DNA of 64,000 nt from Pantoea cypripedii (GCF_011395035.1 NZ_CP024769.1:104869-168868); one strand, 5' to 3'. Positions 1-8,128 are shown, counted from the stretch's first letter. Made by a program: numbers and translations. The notes: generated by a model not told the origin, from the letters alone.

Positions 1-175
1 CGGTGACATCTTCGAGGATGGTTACTGCCGGGCCGACAATCTTCTTATCGTTGATACGGTTCTTCACCTCAAACGGCAGGAACATGGTTTTACCGACAAT
101 CTGGTCGCAGGCATCCGCAATCGAAGCGGTGGAAAAAATGGCGCGATAACCTTCAATAATCTCTTTGCTATACAT
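1..175 (-). CDS. RraA-family protein (partial, 3' end outside window)
   Basis: Only the first 58 codons are present. The reverse strand reads MYSKEIIEGYRAIF, followed by a stretch with ADACDQ and KIVGPAVT, the N-terminal pattern of the RraA / HMG-CHA aldolase fold (formerly 'dimethylmenaquinone methyltransferase-like'). Family members are either RNase E inhibitors or divalent-metal 4-hydroxy-4-methyl-2-oxoglutarate/oxaloacetate lyases. The ATG at 175 has a purine-rich Shine-Dalgarno (GAGGAAGAGAAG). It starts 28 bp after the stop of the 2-hydroxyacid dehydrogenase and is almost certainly cotranscribed with it. Next to a dehydrogenase and an MFS carrier the aldolase/decarboxylase role is likelier than RNase regulation, but this is inferred from context. 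Confidence 0.8.
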   Translation of the reverse strand, partial: MYSKEIIEGYRAIFSTASIADACDQIVGKTMFLPFEVKNRINDKKIVGPAVTILEDVT

Positions 176-203
176 CTTCTCTTCCTCTTGGCAGGGCGGG
201 TGA

Positions 204-1163
204 TTAACGATTCACCCAATTCAGGGGTTTGTTACCTTCAAAAACGCGCAGCACTTCCTGCGCGGCTTTGCGTTGCAGTTCAATCACTGATTCCTCAGTG
301 AACCAGGCGGTATGGTCGGTACAAATCACGTCAGGTAATGTCAGGAGCGGGTGGTCAGCGCGGATGGGTTCCTGTTCAAACACATCAAGACCGGCAGCGA
401 ACAGCTGACGATTTTGCAGGGCCTGAAACAGGGCGGTTTCATCGATCAGGCCGCCGCGTGAGGTGTTTACCAGCACGCTGGTGGGTTTCATCATCGCCAG
501 CTGTTCCGCGCCGATCAGATGGCGGGTTTTCTCTGACAACGGGACATGCAGGGAGATAAAGTCGGCTTCACGACACAATGTTTCCAGCGAGACGTTGACC
601 ACCCCGGCATCTTCTGCGGCCTGAGCATCCAGCAGCGGATCGCACACCAGCAGCGAGCGGAAACCGATGCCGCGAGCTTTAGCCGCCAGGCAGCGGGCGA
701 TACGACCAAAGCCCACCACGCCCAGCACTTTGCCGCTCATGCGGAACATGGGTTCAGCCTGGCCGATGTTCCACTGGCCCTGATGAACCTGCTGATTGCG
801 TGAGGTAATGCGGCGGGTAGCGGCCAGCAGCAAGGCCAGCGCGTGTTCGGCGACGTCTTCCGATCCGTAATCCGGTACGTTGGCGACATAAATCCCTTTC
901 TCTTTCGCCGCCACGAGATCGACGTTATCCACCCCGACGCCGTAGCGCACCACCGCCTGGCATTTATCCAGTGCGGCGATCATGCCGCTGTCGAGGCGTG
1001 CTTCACGCAGCATCACGGCATCGGCATCACGCAACTGTGCCAGCAGCGTGTCCCGCGCGGTATTGGCAGGGATCACCACAAACTGCGGATGAAAGGCGGC
1101 GAGAATGGCTTCTTCTTCACGGTAATGCACGTAACCCGGTTCGAGAACCACAATCTTTTTCAT
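204..1163 (-). CDS. D-isomer-specific 2-hydroxyacid dehydrogenase
   Basis: 319 residues, normal length for the family, which interconverts a 2-hydroxyacid and a 2-oxoacid with NAD(P). The dinucleotide-binding motif is GFGRIA at 151-156. The catalytic triad is visible: Arg236 in NTSRGG, Glu265 in FEQEP and His284 in CTDHTAW. The ATG at 1163 has AAGGTTGTC just upstream. It is first in an operon with the RraA-family gene, and a palindrome AACTGACATGTTAGTT lies 14 bp before the start codon, suggesting repression or induction by the regulator serving the neighbouring genes. The substrate cannot be told from sequence; phosphoglycerate is unlikely because the C-terminal ACT domain of SerA is absent. 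Confidence 0.85.
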   Translation of the reverse strand: MKKIVVLEPGYVHYREEEAILAAFHPQFVVIPANTARDTLLAQLRDADAVMLREARLDSGMIAALDKCQAVVRYGVGVDNVDLVAAKEKGIYVANVPDYGSEDVAEHALALLLAATRRITSRNQQVHQGQWNIGQAEPMFRMSGKVLGVVGFGRIARCLAAKARGIGFRSLLVCDPLLDAQAAEDAGVVNVSLETLCREADFISLHVPLSEKTRHLIGAEQLAMMKPTSVLVNTSRGGLIDETALFQALQNRQLFAAGLDVFEQEPIRADHPLLTLPDVICTDHTAWFTEESVIELQRKAAQEVLRVFEGNKPLNWVNR

Positions 1164-1176
1164 GACAACCTTCTTA

Positions 1177-1192
1177 AACTGACATGTTAGTT
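1177..1192. promoter_or_regulatory. Palindromic operator, TGACATGTYA family, site 1
   Basis: AACTGACATGTTAGTT is a 16-bp inverted repeat with one G/T mismatch. It lies just upstream of the dehydrogenase start codon. The same motif recurs at 1274-1291, 2788-2803, 2964-2975 and 3211-3226, always in non-coding DNA beside genes of this locus. No regulator gene of the locus is inside the window. The binding protein is unknown; a GntR/FCD-type factor is a guess. Confidence 0.6.
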
Positions 1193-1273
1193 TTGATTGA
1201 TGTTGACGGTGAATATCCGTATCAGCAAGATTTAAGTCTGATATTGGTGATATGCGTCACGTTTTATTGATTA

Positions 1274-1291
1274 AATCTGAAATGTTAGATT
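1274..1291. promoter_or_regulatory. Imperfect operator copy, TGACATGTYA family, site 2
   Basis: AATCTGAAATGTTAGATT is an inverted repeat with AATCT/AGATT arms. It sits in the gap between the dehydrogenase start and the MFS stop codon. It matches the consensus TCTRACATGTYAGA with an altered core, so binding is less certain than at the other copies. Confidence 0.4.
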
Positions 1292-2630
1292 AATGTCCCG
1301 GCATCGGAGCAACGCTGGGTTCGCGCTGACGTTGCAGCCATTTGATGATCATCATGGTGCAGATCCCGCCTACCAGCATGACGATGCTGAGATAGACCAT
1401 CGGCGCGGTGGCGCTTTGCATTTGATCGCGGACCAGTGGGATGGTGTTTTGGGCGAAGAAACCACCGAGGTTAGCCAGCGAGTTAATGATGGCAATACCC
1501 GCAGCCGCTGATGCGCCGGAGAGGAATTTGGTCAGATTCCAGAAGCAGGGCTGGATGGCGAATACCGATAACACCACGCCGCAGATAAAGGCAAAACTGA
1601 TGACCGGCTGGCTGGCAAACCACACCGAACCGATAAGGCAGACGGCAGAGGTAAACATCGGCAACGCGACATTAATGAACGGGTTATTGGTGCGTTCCGG
1701 CTTCTGTGTCAGCCAGCGCAGCATGATCATCACCAGCGCCCAGGGGATCATATTGACGAATCCGTTGGTCATATCGGTGACCCCGAATGATTTCACGATG
1801 GTGGGCATCCAGTAGCTGATGCCATAAGCACCGAAGCAGATAAAGCCATACACCAGGGCCAGCGCCAGTACGCGTTTATCCGTCAGGGATTTGAATAGCG
1901 TATCGACAGATTTATCGGTCTCCTGACGGCGTTCTTCATCCAGGCGTTGTGACAACCATTGCTTTTGTTCGGCTGTCAGAAACGAGGCGTGGGACGGACT
2001 GATCGGGAACCAGAACAAGATCGGAACGATAAGCACAATCGCCAGCAGGCCGGTGATCAGGAACAGCCATTGCCAGCCTTCGTAACCCATAATGCCGTGC
2101 ATGCTGAGCAGCGCGCCGTTAAGCGGGGCACCAATCATATTGGCAAACATGCTGGCTGTGACGAGGAACCCGACAATGCGCGGACGGTATTTAGTCGGGA
2201 ACCACTGCGTTGAGTAATAAATCAGGCCGGGATAGAAGCTGGCTTCCGCCAGTCCAAGCACAAAGCGCAGGCTGTAGAACATGGTCAGGCTTTGTGTGAA
2301 GGCGAGGGCGATGGTGATGATGCCCCAGGCAGCGAGGCTGAGGGCGAACCAGCGTTTCGCACCGACCTTAGACAGGATCAGGTTACCCGGTACGCTAAAA
2401 ATCAGATAACCAATAAAGAACAGCGACGCCCCGAGGCCAAATGCCGACTCACTCCAGCCGAGGCTGCTGACCATCTGCAATTTGGCAAAACTGATATTTT
2501 GCCGATCGATATAGGCCACCACGTACATCGCCACCATCAGCGGCACCAGCATGGTGATGATTTTACGGATAGTGGTGTGCTCGATGTCGTTGATAACATC
2601 GCGCGTTTTACTCTCTGTCAAAGTACTCAT
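1290..2630 (-). CDS. MFS transporter, anion:cation symporter (ACS) type
   Basis: 446 residues from ATG 2630, which has AGGAAAGCAGCC in front of it. The frame stays open to 2801, but that extension runs through an operator and lacks a ribosome site. About twelve hydrophobic segments are visible, with the first-helix YIDRQNISFA motif typical of ACS carriers of organic acids (tartrate, galactarate, phthalate-like). The long central loop (ERRQETDKS) separates the two six-helix halves. It is encoded just upstream of, and in the same direction as, the dehydrogenase/RraA pair, so it probably imports their hydroxyacid substrate by proton symport; this is inference from neighbours. Confidence 0.85.
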   Translation of the reverse strand: MSTLTESKTRDVINDIEHTTIRKIITMLVPLMVAMYVVAYIDRQNISFAKLQMVSSLGWSESAFGLGASLFFIGYLIFSVPGNLILSKVGAKRWFALSLAAWGIITIALAFTQSLTMFYSLRFVLGLAEASFYPGLIYYSTQWFPTKYRPRIVGFLVTASMFANMIGAPLNGALLSMHGIMGYEGWQWLFLITGLLAIVLIVPILFWFPISPSHASFLTAEQKQWLSQRLDEERRQETDKSVDTLFKSLTDKRVLALALVYGFICFGAYGISYWMPTIVKSFGVTDMTNGFVNMIPWALVMIMLRWLTQKPERTNNPFINVALPMFTSAVCLIGSVWFASQPVISFAFICGVVLSVFAIQPCFWNLTKFLSGASAAAGIAIINSLANLGGFFAQNTIPLVRDQMQSATAPMVYLSIVMLVGGICTMMIIKWLQRQREPSVAPMPGH

Positions 2631-2787
2631 GGCTGCTTTCCTGATTCTTATACGATTGAATGACAGCGTGAGAAGCCGCGAAAAGAAAACGTCTGCTCCC
2701 TGGTGGGGTGGTGGTGCAAGGTGGGGTTGAGGTAATGCCTCACCATGCATGGACGTTAACTTCGCGCTGAATGTCACTGGGTGATAA

Positions 2788-2803
2788 AACTGACATGTCA
2801 CAA
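2788..2803. promoter_or_regulatory. Palindromic operator, site 3
   Basis: AACTGACATGTCACAA carries the perfect 10-bp core TGACATGTCA. It lies 158 bp upstream of the MFS start codon used here and overlaps the beginning of the longer, rejected open frame. Confidence 0.55.
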
Positions 2804-2963
2804 ATCTATCAGGTGGCAGGAATAAAGTTAGGTGTATGTTAGTTCTTTGCTAAATCGATCACAAAAAGTGCAGCAGATAGCGATTTAATGTGATGACTAT
2901 CACGCAGGGAGGTGGATTTGAGCACAGATCTTGCAGTCCGAGAGGCAATATCCAATTCTCAAT

Positions 2964-2975
2964 CTAACATGTTAG
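2964..2975. promoter_or_regulatory. Palindromic operator, site 4
   Basis: CTAACATGTTAG is a perfect 12-bp palindrome within TCTAACATGTTAGTTTT. It sits in the middle of the divergent region between the MFS and the Yellow/SMP-30-like genes. Confidence 0.55.
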
Positions 2976-3210
2976 TTTTGGTTTTGTGAGAATATTATTG
3001 ATAATCAATGTGATGAAAGAAGTTTGGGTATGGCTTTTTCCCCCTGACGCAGCCAGGGAAAGAAGACAAAGAATGCCGAAGAGCGGCAAAGATCACATAT
3101 CATTTCAGCTGATAGCCGCCATAACCCCGACTGATGTCTGCGCTGGATTTTGTGAGGCAGTATGCAAAATCACCACATGGCCCCTTTACCTGATAAACGA
3201 GGATGCTAGA

Positions 3211-3226
3211 TTCTGACATGTCAGAA
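3211..3226. promoter_or_regulatory. Palindromic operator, site 5
   Basis: TTCTGACATGTCAGAA is a perfect 16-bp palindrome and the best copy of the motif in the window. It ends 44 bp before the start codon of the secreted Yellow/SMP-30-like gene, a position compatible with blocking its promoter. Confidence 0.6.
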
Positions 3227-3270
3227 ATCGACACATAACCACAATAAAACCATCCTTCAGGGGTAAAATT

Positions 3271-4509
3271 ATGTTCTATGCATCTCCCTCATACCCGCTC
3301 AAAAAGCGTTCTGCGCTGATGTTGTTACTCATAGCGAGCGGGGCCGGATTGCCAGCGCTGGCAGCGGCACAACCCAAACTGGATGTGGTCGCCGAGTGGA
3401 ACCGTCTGCCTTATGACCTGAGCGATCCTGCTGCTGCCGCGGCATGGCAAAAGAACGACACCAAAGCGATGCTGCATGGTGTCAAAGTCGATGCGCACGG
3501 CAACCTGTATGTCAGCACCGCCCGCTGGGGTGGTCCTGAAGTGCCCGCGACCTTGTCAAAACTGGTGAAAAAGGATGGGCAGTGGATGCTGAAACCTTTC
3601 CCCAGCGAAGCGATGAACGATGTACACAATCCGCAGGGTTTAAAGGCGGTGCTGGGATTTGAGATCGATCGTAATAACGTGATGTGGATTCTCGATCAGG
3701 GCCACATTGCGGGTGCGCCGAATAAACCCGGTGATGAAAAGCTGGTGGCCTGGGATTTAAATAAAAACAAAGAAGTGGCGCGTTACACCTTTACCAACGA
3801 TCAGGTCGATTTTACCTGTTCATTCCTCAATGATGTGGCGGTAGATAATGATGCCGGTGTGGTTTACATCACCGATTCCGGCATTATGTGCCATCCGCTG
3901 AAAGGCGGTTTGCTGGTGTACAAAATGAAAACCGGTGAGGCCAAACGGGTGTTATCTGCGCCTGAATGGGTTAACGACCAGCCTGGTTTTACCTTCAGTA
4001 TCCACGGTGAAAAAGTGCTGAAGGATAAAGACGGTAAAGCCAATCCGATGCTGACCGGTGCCGACGGGATTGCGCTATCCGGTGATAAGAAAACCCTTTA
4101 CTGGACCAATCTGACGGGTAACCGGTTGATGAAAGTGCCAACCGCCGTGCTACGCAACTTTAATAACAGCGAAGCGCAGATCGAGCAGGCGATCAAGGTG
4201 GACACGGTGTTACCGTCGAATACCGACGGCATCACGGCGGACAGGCAGGGCAATCTGTATCTCACAGCGCTGATGCTCAATGGCCTGATGAAGCGTGATG
4301 CAAAAACCGGCAAAGTCACCCCGTGGGTGACCAGCGACGCAATCGCCTGGCCGGATACCATCGGCTGGGGACCGCATGGCGATCTTTACTTTGTCAGTAA
4401 CCATCTCAACAGCTGGGTCGGTGGGGAGATGAACTTCAATAATCCGCCGGTGCCCAATTTCCGTATTTACAAAGTCCATGTGGGTGGCGAGTCGTATACG
4501 GCGAAATAA
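3271..4509 (+). CDS. Secreted Yellow/SMP-30-like beta-propeller protein
   Basis: 412 residues with a cleavable signal peptide (KKRSALMLLLIASG, then ALAAAQ near residue 34), so it is exported to the periplasm. The mature part resembles the major royal jelly/Yellow and SMP-30/gluconolactonase six-bladed propellers: HGVKVDAHGNLYVS, GFEIDRNNVMWILDQG, LNDVAVD, GADGIALS, NTDGITAD. SMP-30-type members hydrolyse lactones with a bound divalent cation. ATG 3271 follows AGGGGTAAAATT. The perfect ACATGT palindrome upstream links it to the MFS/dehydrogenase locus, suggesting periplasmic opening of a lactone before uptake. The enzymatic role is inferred. Confidence 0.75.
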   Translation: MFYASPSYPLKKRSALMLLLIASGAGLPALAAAQPKLDVVAEWNRLPYDLSDPAAAAAWQKNDTKAMLHGVKVDAHGNLYVSTARWGGPEVPATLSKLVKKDGQWMLKPFPSEAMNDVHNPQGLKAVLGFEIDRNNVMWILDQGHIAGAPNKPGDEKLVAWDLNKNKEVARYTFTNDQVDFTCSFLNDVAVDNDAGVVYITDSGIMCHPLKGGLLVYKMKTGEAKRVLSAPEWVNDQPGFTFSIHGEKVLKDKDGKANPMLTGADGIALSGDKKTLYWTNLTGNRLMKVPTAVLRNFNNSEAQIEQAIKVDTVLPSNTDGITADRQGNLYLTALMLNGLMKRDAKTGKVTPWVTSDAIAWPDTIGWGPHGDLYFVSNHLNSWVGGEMNFNNPPVPNFRIYKVHVGGESYTAK

Positions 4510-4522
4510 CCGGGTTTGCACG

Positions 4523-4553
4523 CCGTAACGGCACGATTTAAGCGCCGTTACGG
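4523..4553. terminator. Hairpin terminator between convergent genes
   Basis: CCGTAACGGC and GCCGTTACGG form a 10-bp perfect stem around an 11-nt loop, followed by TTTGTTG on the plus strand. It lies between the convergent Yellow/SMP-30-like and DUF1090 genes and probably terminates both. Confidence 0.65.
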
Positions 4554-4565
4554 TTTGTTGCCAGG

Positions 4566-4874
4566 CTAATTATTGCGGGCGTCGTCGAGGGCATCTTCGG
4601 CATCCGCCAGTTTCTGACGCAGTTGTTTCACTTCACGTTCCCTGCGGCGAATTTCCTCCGTATTACCGTTACGCGAAACCGAATCGCGGCAGTGTCTTTT
4701 CACTTCAGTGATGGCACGTTCCAGCCCGGCAATCTCATATTTGTTGTCATATTCCTGGGCGTAGCTCATCTGGCGCTGAAGCGCCGCTTTGCGCTGTTCA
4801 CAGTTTTGGGTTTGGTCAGACGCATGGCTGGCGACTGAGAATGCCACGAGGGGCAGCGTTAAAAACATTTTCAT
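4566..4874 (-). CDS. DUF1090 (YqjC-like) periplasmic protein
   Basis: 102 residues with a short signal peptide (cleavage near SHASDQ) and a mature region rich in charged heptads that should form a coiled coil: GLERAITEVKRHC and a tail of REREVKQLRQKLADAEDAL. Two Cys (in QNCEQ and KRHCRD) are conserved in the family and could pair. This is the pattern of E. coli YqjC (DUF1090), whose function is unknown. The start at 4874 has AAGGAG about 13 nt upstream, a rather long spacing; Met3 is an alternative. In E. coli yqjC is followed by yqjDEK; those are not seen here, so this is a stand-alone copy. Confidence 0.8.
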   Translation of the reverse strand: MKMFLTLPLVAFSVASHASDQTQNCEQRKAALQRQMSYAQEYDNKYEIAGLERAITEVKRHCRDSVSRNGNTEEIRRREREVKQLRQKLADAEDALDDARNN

Positions 4875-5392
4875 CGATAAATATTATCTCCTTGAATATT
4901 AGCGTGTTCTTCCTGGATGAATCGTTGTCATATTCAGGCCGAAGTGCATACGCAGCCTTTACTGCGTTCGTCAGCCGTAATCTAACGCTATTTATTTTTC
5001 AGGCTTTCGGTTTTGGTCTATTTCTTCTGTTTATTGGCAACCAGGATAAGAAGCAAATTCACCAACCAATTGAGCGAAATCCAGAAGTTCAGGTCTTTTC
5101 CCGATAATTCCGCCGGACTGTCAGTAACTGTCGTCCTGGACGCCGAAGGCAGATGCTCCAAAGACGGGCGATCAGAGCGTGGGGATGCAGCGCGCGCGGG
5201 AAGAGACCTGTTTTCCAGTGACTCACGGCTTGTCAGGTCCACCGGCGAAGTGGTGGACAAGTGTGGTGCGATGCTGCTGCCGGAGAACCCCCACGGCAGA
5301 GGAGAGTGAACGAAACGCCAGCAGATGTGGCAGCTCCGGTTGCAGAAAACAATGCTGATCCGCTGGTAACAACATAAAGTTATCCCTTTGGC
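4875..5392. other. 518-bp gap without a confident gene
   Basis: The first half is AT-rich and the second half is GC-rich. A reverse frame at 5018-5260 could encode an 80-residue Ser/Arg/Pro-rich peptide with a hydrophobic C-terminus, but it must start at TTG with no ribosome site. I see no RNA gene or repeat family here. Confidence 0.4.
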
Positions 5393-6004
5393 TCAATTCT
5401 GCTCCGACAGCTGCACCGCCATGGTATTTGGCTCCAGTGCTTCAAACAGGTGTGGCTCGTCGGCGGGATAGCAAATGTAATCGCCGGGGCCGAGCAGTAC
5501 CGGGGCATCACTCGGGCCAACCAATGCTCGCCCCTGGGCGATAATTACATGCTCCACCGAACCGGGCGGATGCGGTTTTGACGCACGCGGTGCACCAGGT
5601 TGGCTGGTGATCAGATAAAGATCGCGACGTCCGCCTGGCGGGCAACTCGCCAGCAGCGCGGCCTGATAATCCGCCAGTTCAGCAGACACCACCATCCCTT
5701 CACCTTTGCGAATCACCTGTAACCGCTTCACTTCCGGCTCCATCAGGCGCGCAAAGGGAATATTCAGCGCCACACATAACGACCACAACGTTTCCAGGCT
5801 GGGATTGCCGTTAGCCGCTTCCAGCTGCGAAAGGGTTGATTTAGCGATACCTGCACGGCGCGCGACTTCAGCCAGCGAAAGTCCGGCGCGCTGGCGTTCA
5901 CGTATCAGTCCGGCGGCAATAATGTCAATCGGCGGGGTCAAAGCTACTCCTGTTCGATATAACGAACGATCGTTCATCTTGTAAAACGGTGTCGGGGCGT
6001 TCAT
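5393..6004 (-). CDS. XRE-family regulator with C-terminal cupin domain
   Basis: 203 residues from ATG 6004. A helix-turn-helix of the Cro/XRE type spans about residues 35-85 (GLSLAEVARRAGIAKSTLSQ), and a single-stranded beta-barrel cupin fills the C-terminal half (PPGSVEHVIIAQGRALV, GPGDYICYPADEPHLFE). Such proteins sense a small ligand through the cupin. It is divergent from azlCD with 38 bp between start codons, so it very probably controls that efflux pair. The start is ambiguous: an in-frame TTG at 5941 has a better AGGAG (AACAGGAGTAGCT) than ATG 6004 (AACAGGAAAGCC); both sit behind copies of the same 13-bp repeat. Confidence 0.85.
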   Translation of the reverse strand: MNAPTPFYKMNDRSLYRTGVALTPPIDIIAAGLIRERQRAGLSLAEVARRAGIAKSTLSQLEAANGNPSLETLWSLCVALNIPFARLMEPEVKRLQVIRKGEGMVVSAELADYQAALLASCPPGGRRDLYLITSQPGAPRASKPHPPGSVEHVIIAQGRALVGPSDAPVLLGPGDYICYPADEPHLFEALEPNTMAVQLSEQN

Positions 6005-6028
6005 TATAACGGCTTTCCTGTTCGATAT
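5948..6028. repeat. Pair of 13-bp direct repeats at the divergent regulator/azlC promoter
   Basis: TCCTGTTCGATAT occurs at 5948-5960 and again, identically, at 6016-6028, 68 bp apart. The first copy is followed by AACGAACGATCGTT, making nested palindromes. On the minus strand each copy supplies an AACAGGA ribosome-binding core. They may be paired operator sites of the regulator, a duplication of its translation start, or both. Confidence 0.45.
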
Positions 6029-6042
6029 GAGATCAAATTATT

Positions 6043-6708
6043 ATGCGTCTGGGAGCAGTGACTCTGGATAAAGGGGTGATAAAAGCGATTGTCCTCGTTT
6101 GTCTGGCCGATGGTATCGTCGGACTTTCTTATGGATCGCTGGCAGCAGCGGATGGTTTCCCGCTCTGGGTGCCGATTGCGCTGTCCACTCTGGTGCTGGC
6201 GGGCGCATCCGAATTTCTGTTTATTGGTATTATCGCCGGTGGCGGCAGCCCGTTAACTGCGGCGGCTGCCGGGTTGCTGGTCAACGCGCGTCATTTGCCG
6301 TTCGGCATCGCGGTAAAAGATTTGGTCGGGCAGGGCGGTCGTGCGCTGTTTGGCTGCCATATCATGAATGATGAAAGCGTGGTGTTTGGCATTTCCCAAC
6401 CGAAGCTGGCCCAGCGTCGCGTGGCTTACTGGATTTGCGGTCTGGGTATTTTTGCCATCTGGCCATTGAGCGTGATCAGCGGTGCGGTGATTGGTCGTTT
6501 TATCCCGGACGTGTCGGCGATTGGACTCGATGCGGTATTTCCCGCCATTCTGATCGCCCTGATTTTCCCGGCACTGCGCCAGCGACGCACGCGCATACCG
6601 GCTTCGCTCGGGGCCATGCTCTCAGTACTCGCCACCCCATTTGTGCCTGCCGGAATGCCGGTGTTGTTTTCTTTATTAGGTTTGCTGAGCTGGCGGGAGC
6701 GTAAATAA
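6043..6708 (+). CDS. azlC: AzlC-family branched-chain amino acid exporter, large subunit
   Basis: 221 residues with several long hydrophobic helices. Family hallmarks are LADGIVGLSYGSLA near the N-terminus and the LVNARHLPFG segment with HIMNDES following. AzlC (YgaZ in E. coli) pairs with a small AzlD/YgaH protein to export valine and other branched-chain amino acids across the inner membrane. The stop overlaps the azlD start as TAATG, which implies translational coupling. It is probably regulated by the divergent XRE-cupin protein. Confidence 0.88.
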   Translation: MRLGAVTLDKGVIKAIVLVCLADGIVGLSYGSLAAADGFPLWVPIALSTLVLAGASEFLFIGIIAGGGSPLTAAAAGLLVNARHLPFGIAVKDLVGQGGRALFGCHIMNDESVVFGISQPKLAQRRVAYWICGLGIFAIWPLSVISGAVIGRFIPDVSAIGLDAVFPAILIALIFPALRQRRTRIPASLGAMLSVLATPFVPAGMPVLFSLLGLLSWRERK

Positions 6709-7028
6709 TGGAAAATGGCTTAATCATTGCGGGTATCGCGCTGCTGGCGAGCGGGACATACCTGATCCGTTTTGCCGGATTCCGTCTCGGTAGCCGTATG
6801 CAGATGTCGGAACGCGCGCGCAGCATGTTGTCCGACGCCGCCACTGTGTTGCTGCTGGCAGTGGCGGTCACCACTGCACTGTTTGAAGGGACTCACTTCG
6901 CCGGTGTTGCCCGTATCGCAGGTGTGCTGTTTGCCGTCTTCCTTGCCTGGCGCAAAGCACCGTTGATTGTGGTGATCATTGGTGCGGCATTGATGACGGC
7001 AATCCTGCGTTACCTCGGTGTCCCCTGA
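6708..7028 (+). CDS. azlD: AzlD-family branched-chain amino acid exporter, small subunit
   Basis: 106 residues with four predicted membrane helices. Family motifs include AGIALLASGTYLIRFAGF near the start and the conserved central ARSMLSDAATVLLLAVAV. It is the obligate partner of AzlC and its start codon overlaps the azlC stop by one base (TAATG). Its last 19 bp overlap the convergent acetyltransferase gene. Confidence 0.88.
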   Translation: MENGLIIAGIALLASGTYLIRFAGFRLGSRMQMSERARSMLSDAATVLLLAVAVTTALFEGTHFAGVARIAGVLFAVFLAWRKAPLIVVIIGAALMTAILRYLGVP

Positions 7029-7552
7029 TCGCGCCAGGTATGCGCACGTAATTCATACACCAGGCTGGCGGGGGCGCCGGGAATGTCCACAACCCGGTCA
7101 TAACAGCGCAACCCCGCCTTCTCCAGTACCTGCTGTGAAGCCAGATGATCTTCACGTACCGCCGCATCCACCACTGGCAGCTGGCAGTGATCAAAGGCAT
7201 AGGCAATCACCGTGCGGGCAAATTCAGTGGCATACCCTTTGCCCCACACCTCTTTTGCCAGCCGGTAACCAAGATTATTCACGGGCCGGCCGGCAAACTC
7301 CCGCACCGTTAATCCGCCAAAACCCACGACTTCTTCAGATCGCTCGCGCAGACAAATCGCCCAATTGCCAAACGGATAGGATTGCCAGTGCGCCAGCCAG
7401 CGTGTTAACACTTCTTCAGTAAAGTTGAGGTCAGGAAAAGGACCGGCTGGATTAAACATGTTGCTGTCGGGATCGCCATAAATGGCGAACAGGGTATACA
7501 GATCCCGCATTTCAACCGGACGCAGAAACAGTCGTGCCGAGAACAGTTGCAT
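7010..7552 (-). CDS. GNAT N-acetyltransferase, RimJ/RimL type
   Basis: 180 residues from ATG 7552, eight bases after AAGG; an upstream in-frame GTG at 7561 overlaps that ribosome site and is less likely. The N-terminus TARLxLRP-like (FSARLFLRPVEMRD) and NNLGYRLAKEVWGKGYATE, the acetyl-CoA binding motif A, define the RimJ/RimL GNAT group that acetylates protein N-termini or small amines. Substrate is not predictable. It converges on azlD with an 19-bp overlap of coding ends and has a divergent GNAT neighbour, but the two GNATs are not closely similar. Confidence 0.85.
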   Translation of the reverse strand: MQLFSARLFLRPVEMRDLYTLFAIYGDPDSNMFNPAGPFPDLNFTEEVLTRWLAHWQSYPFGNWAICLRERSEEVVGFGGLTVREFAGRPVNNLGYRLAKEVWGKGYATEFARTVIAYAFDHCQLPVVDAAVREDHLASQQVLEKAGLRCYDRVVDIPGAPASLVYELRAHTWRDQGTPR

Positions 7553-7614
7553 GTGACTCACCTTATGTATCTTCCTGATCGCGTTTCTGGATTATAAGCA
7601 CAGCAGGAGAAACC

Positions 7615-8085
7615 ATGACACCTCGTTTAGCTCGTCCTGATGAAGCTGCCGCACTCTGGCGTATCCGTAACCTTGCGATTCGTCACGGTTGTCAGGCAGT
7701 GTATCCCGCCGATGTGATTGCCGCCTGGACGCCGGACGCGTTACCGGAGGGGTATTTTGAAGCGATTCGCGGCAATCCTTTCTTTGTGGTTGACGATCCC
7801 AGCTATGGCACGGCTGCCACCGGTTTTCTCGATCTGGCGAATGGCAGCGTTGAAGCCATCTTCACCCTGCCATCCTGTTATGGCAAAGGCTACGCCAGCG
7901 CCATTATGCAGGCGATTGTGCAGGAAGCACGGCAGCGTGGTTTTCGCCAACTGACGCTGGCGGCGACACCCAACGCCTGTGGATTTTATCTGCGTCACGG
8001 TTTTAGCGTGGTGAAAGAAAGTCTGTATCACTCGGCGCTGGCCGGTGCAGCGTTACCTTGTGTTGAGATGAAATATGACCTTTAA
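7615..8085 (+). CDS. GNAT family N-acetyltransferase
   Basis: 156 residues starting at ATG 7615 after AGGAGAAACC. Motif A of the acetyl-CoA site is visible as LPSCYGKGYASAIM, and the C-terminal NACGFYLRHGFSVV is typical of GNAT enzymes acting on small molecules. The gene overlaps the open frame of the following CorA-type transporter only if that transporter uses its first possible start. Substrate unknown. Confidence 0.85.
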   Translation: MTPRLARPDEAAALWRIRNLAIRHGCQAVYPADVIAAWTPDALPEGYFEAIRGNPFFVVDDPSYGTAATGFLDLANGSVEAIFTLPSCYGKGYASAIMQAIVQEARQRGFRQLTLAATPNACGFYLRHGFSVVKESLYHSALAGAALPCVEMKYDL

Positions 8086-8128
8086 GACTATGATTACAGG
8101 ACGTCAGCAGAAGAAGGATCTGGATAAG

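Larger units (their letters stand above)
2631..3270. other. Divergent intergenic control region
   Basis: 640 bp between the MFS start (minus strand) and the secreted Yellow/SMP-30-like gene (plus strand). It contains three full copies of the ACATGT palindrome (2788, 2964, 3211) and a half-site ATGTTAGTT at 2836-2844. I see no convincing gene: an open frame at 2986-3216 has no ribosome site and no recognisable product. The region most likely holds both divergent promoters. Confidence 0.55.

Noticed and set aside
2631..2801. N-terminal extension of the MFS transporter to 2801
   Set aside because: It would read through an operator palindrome and lacks a ribosome site, whereas ATG 2630 follows AGGAAAGCAGCC.
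2986..3216. Plus-strand 76-codon frame in the divergent control region
   Set aside because: No ribosome site, runs into the strongest operator palindrome, and the product shows no family pattern.
5018..5260. Reverse-strand 80-residue frame with Ser/Arg/Pro-rich start and hydrophobic end
   Set aside because: It needs a TTG start with no ribosome site and matches nothing I recognise; left as a possible small gene only in the gap description.
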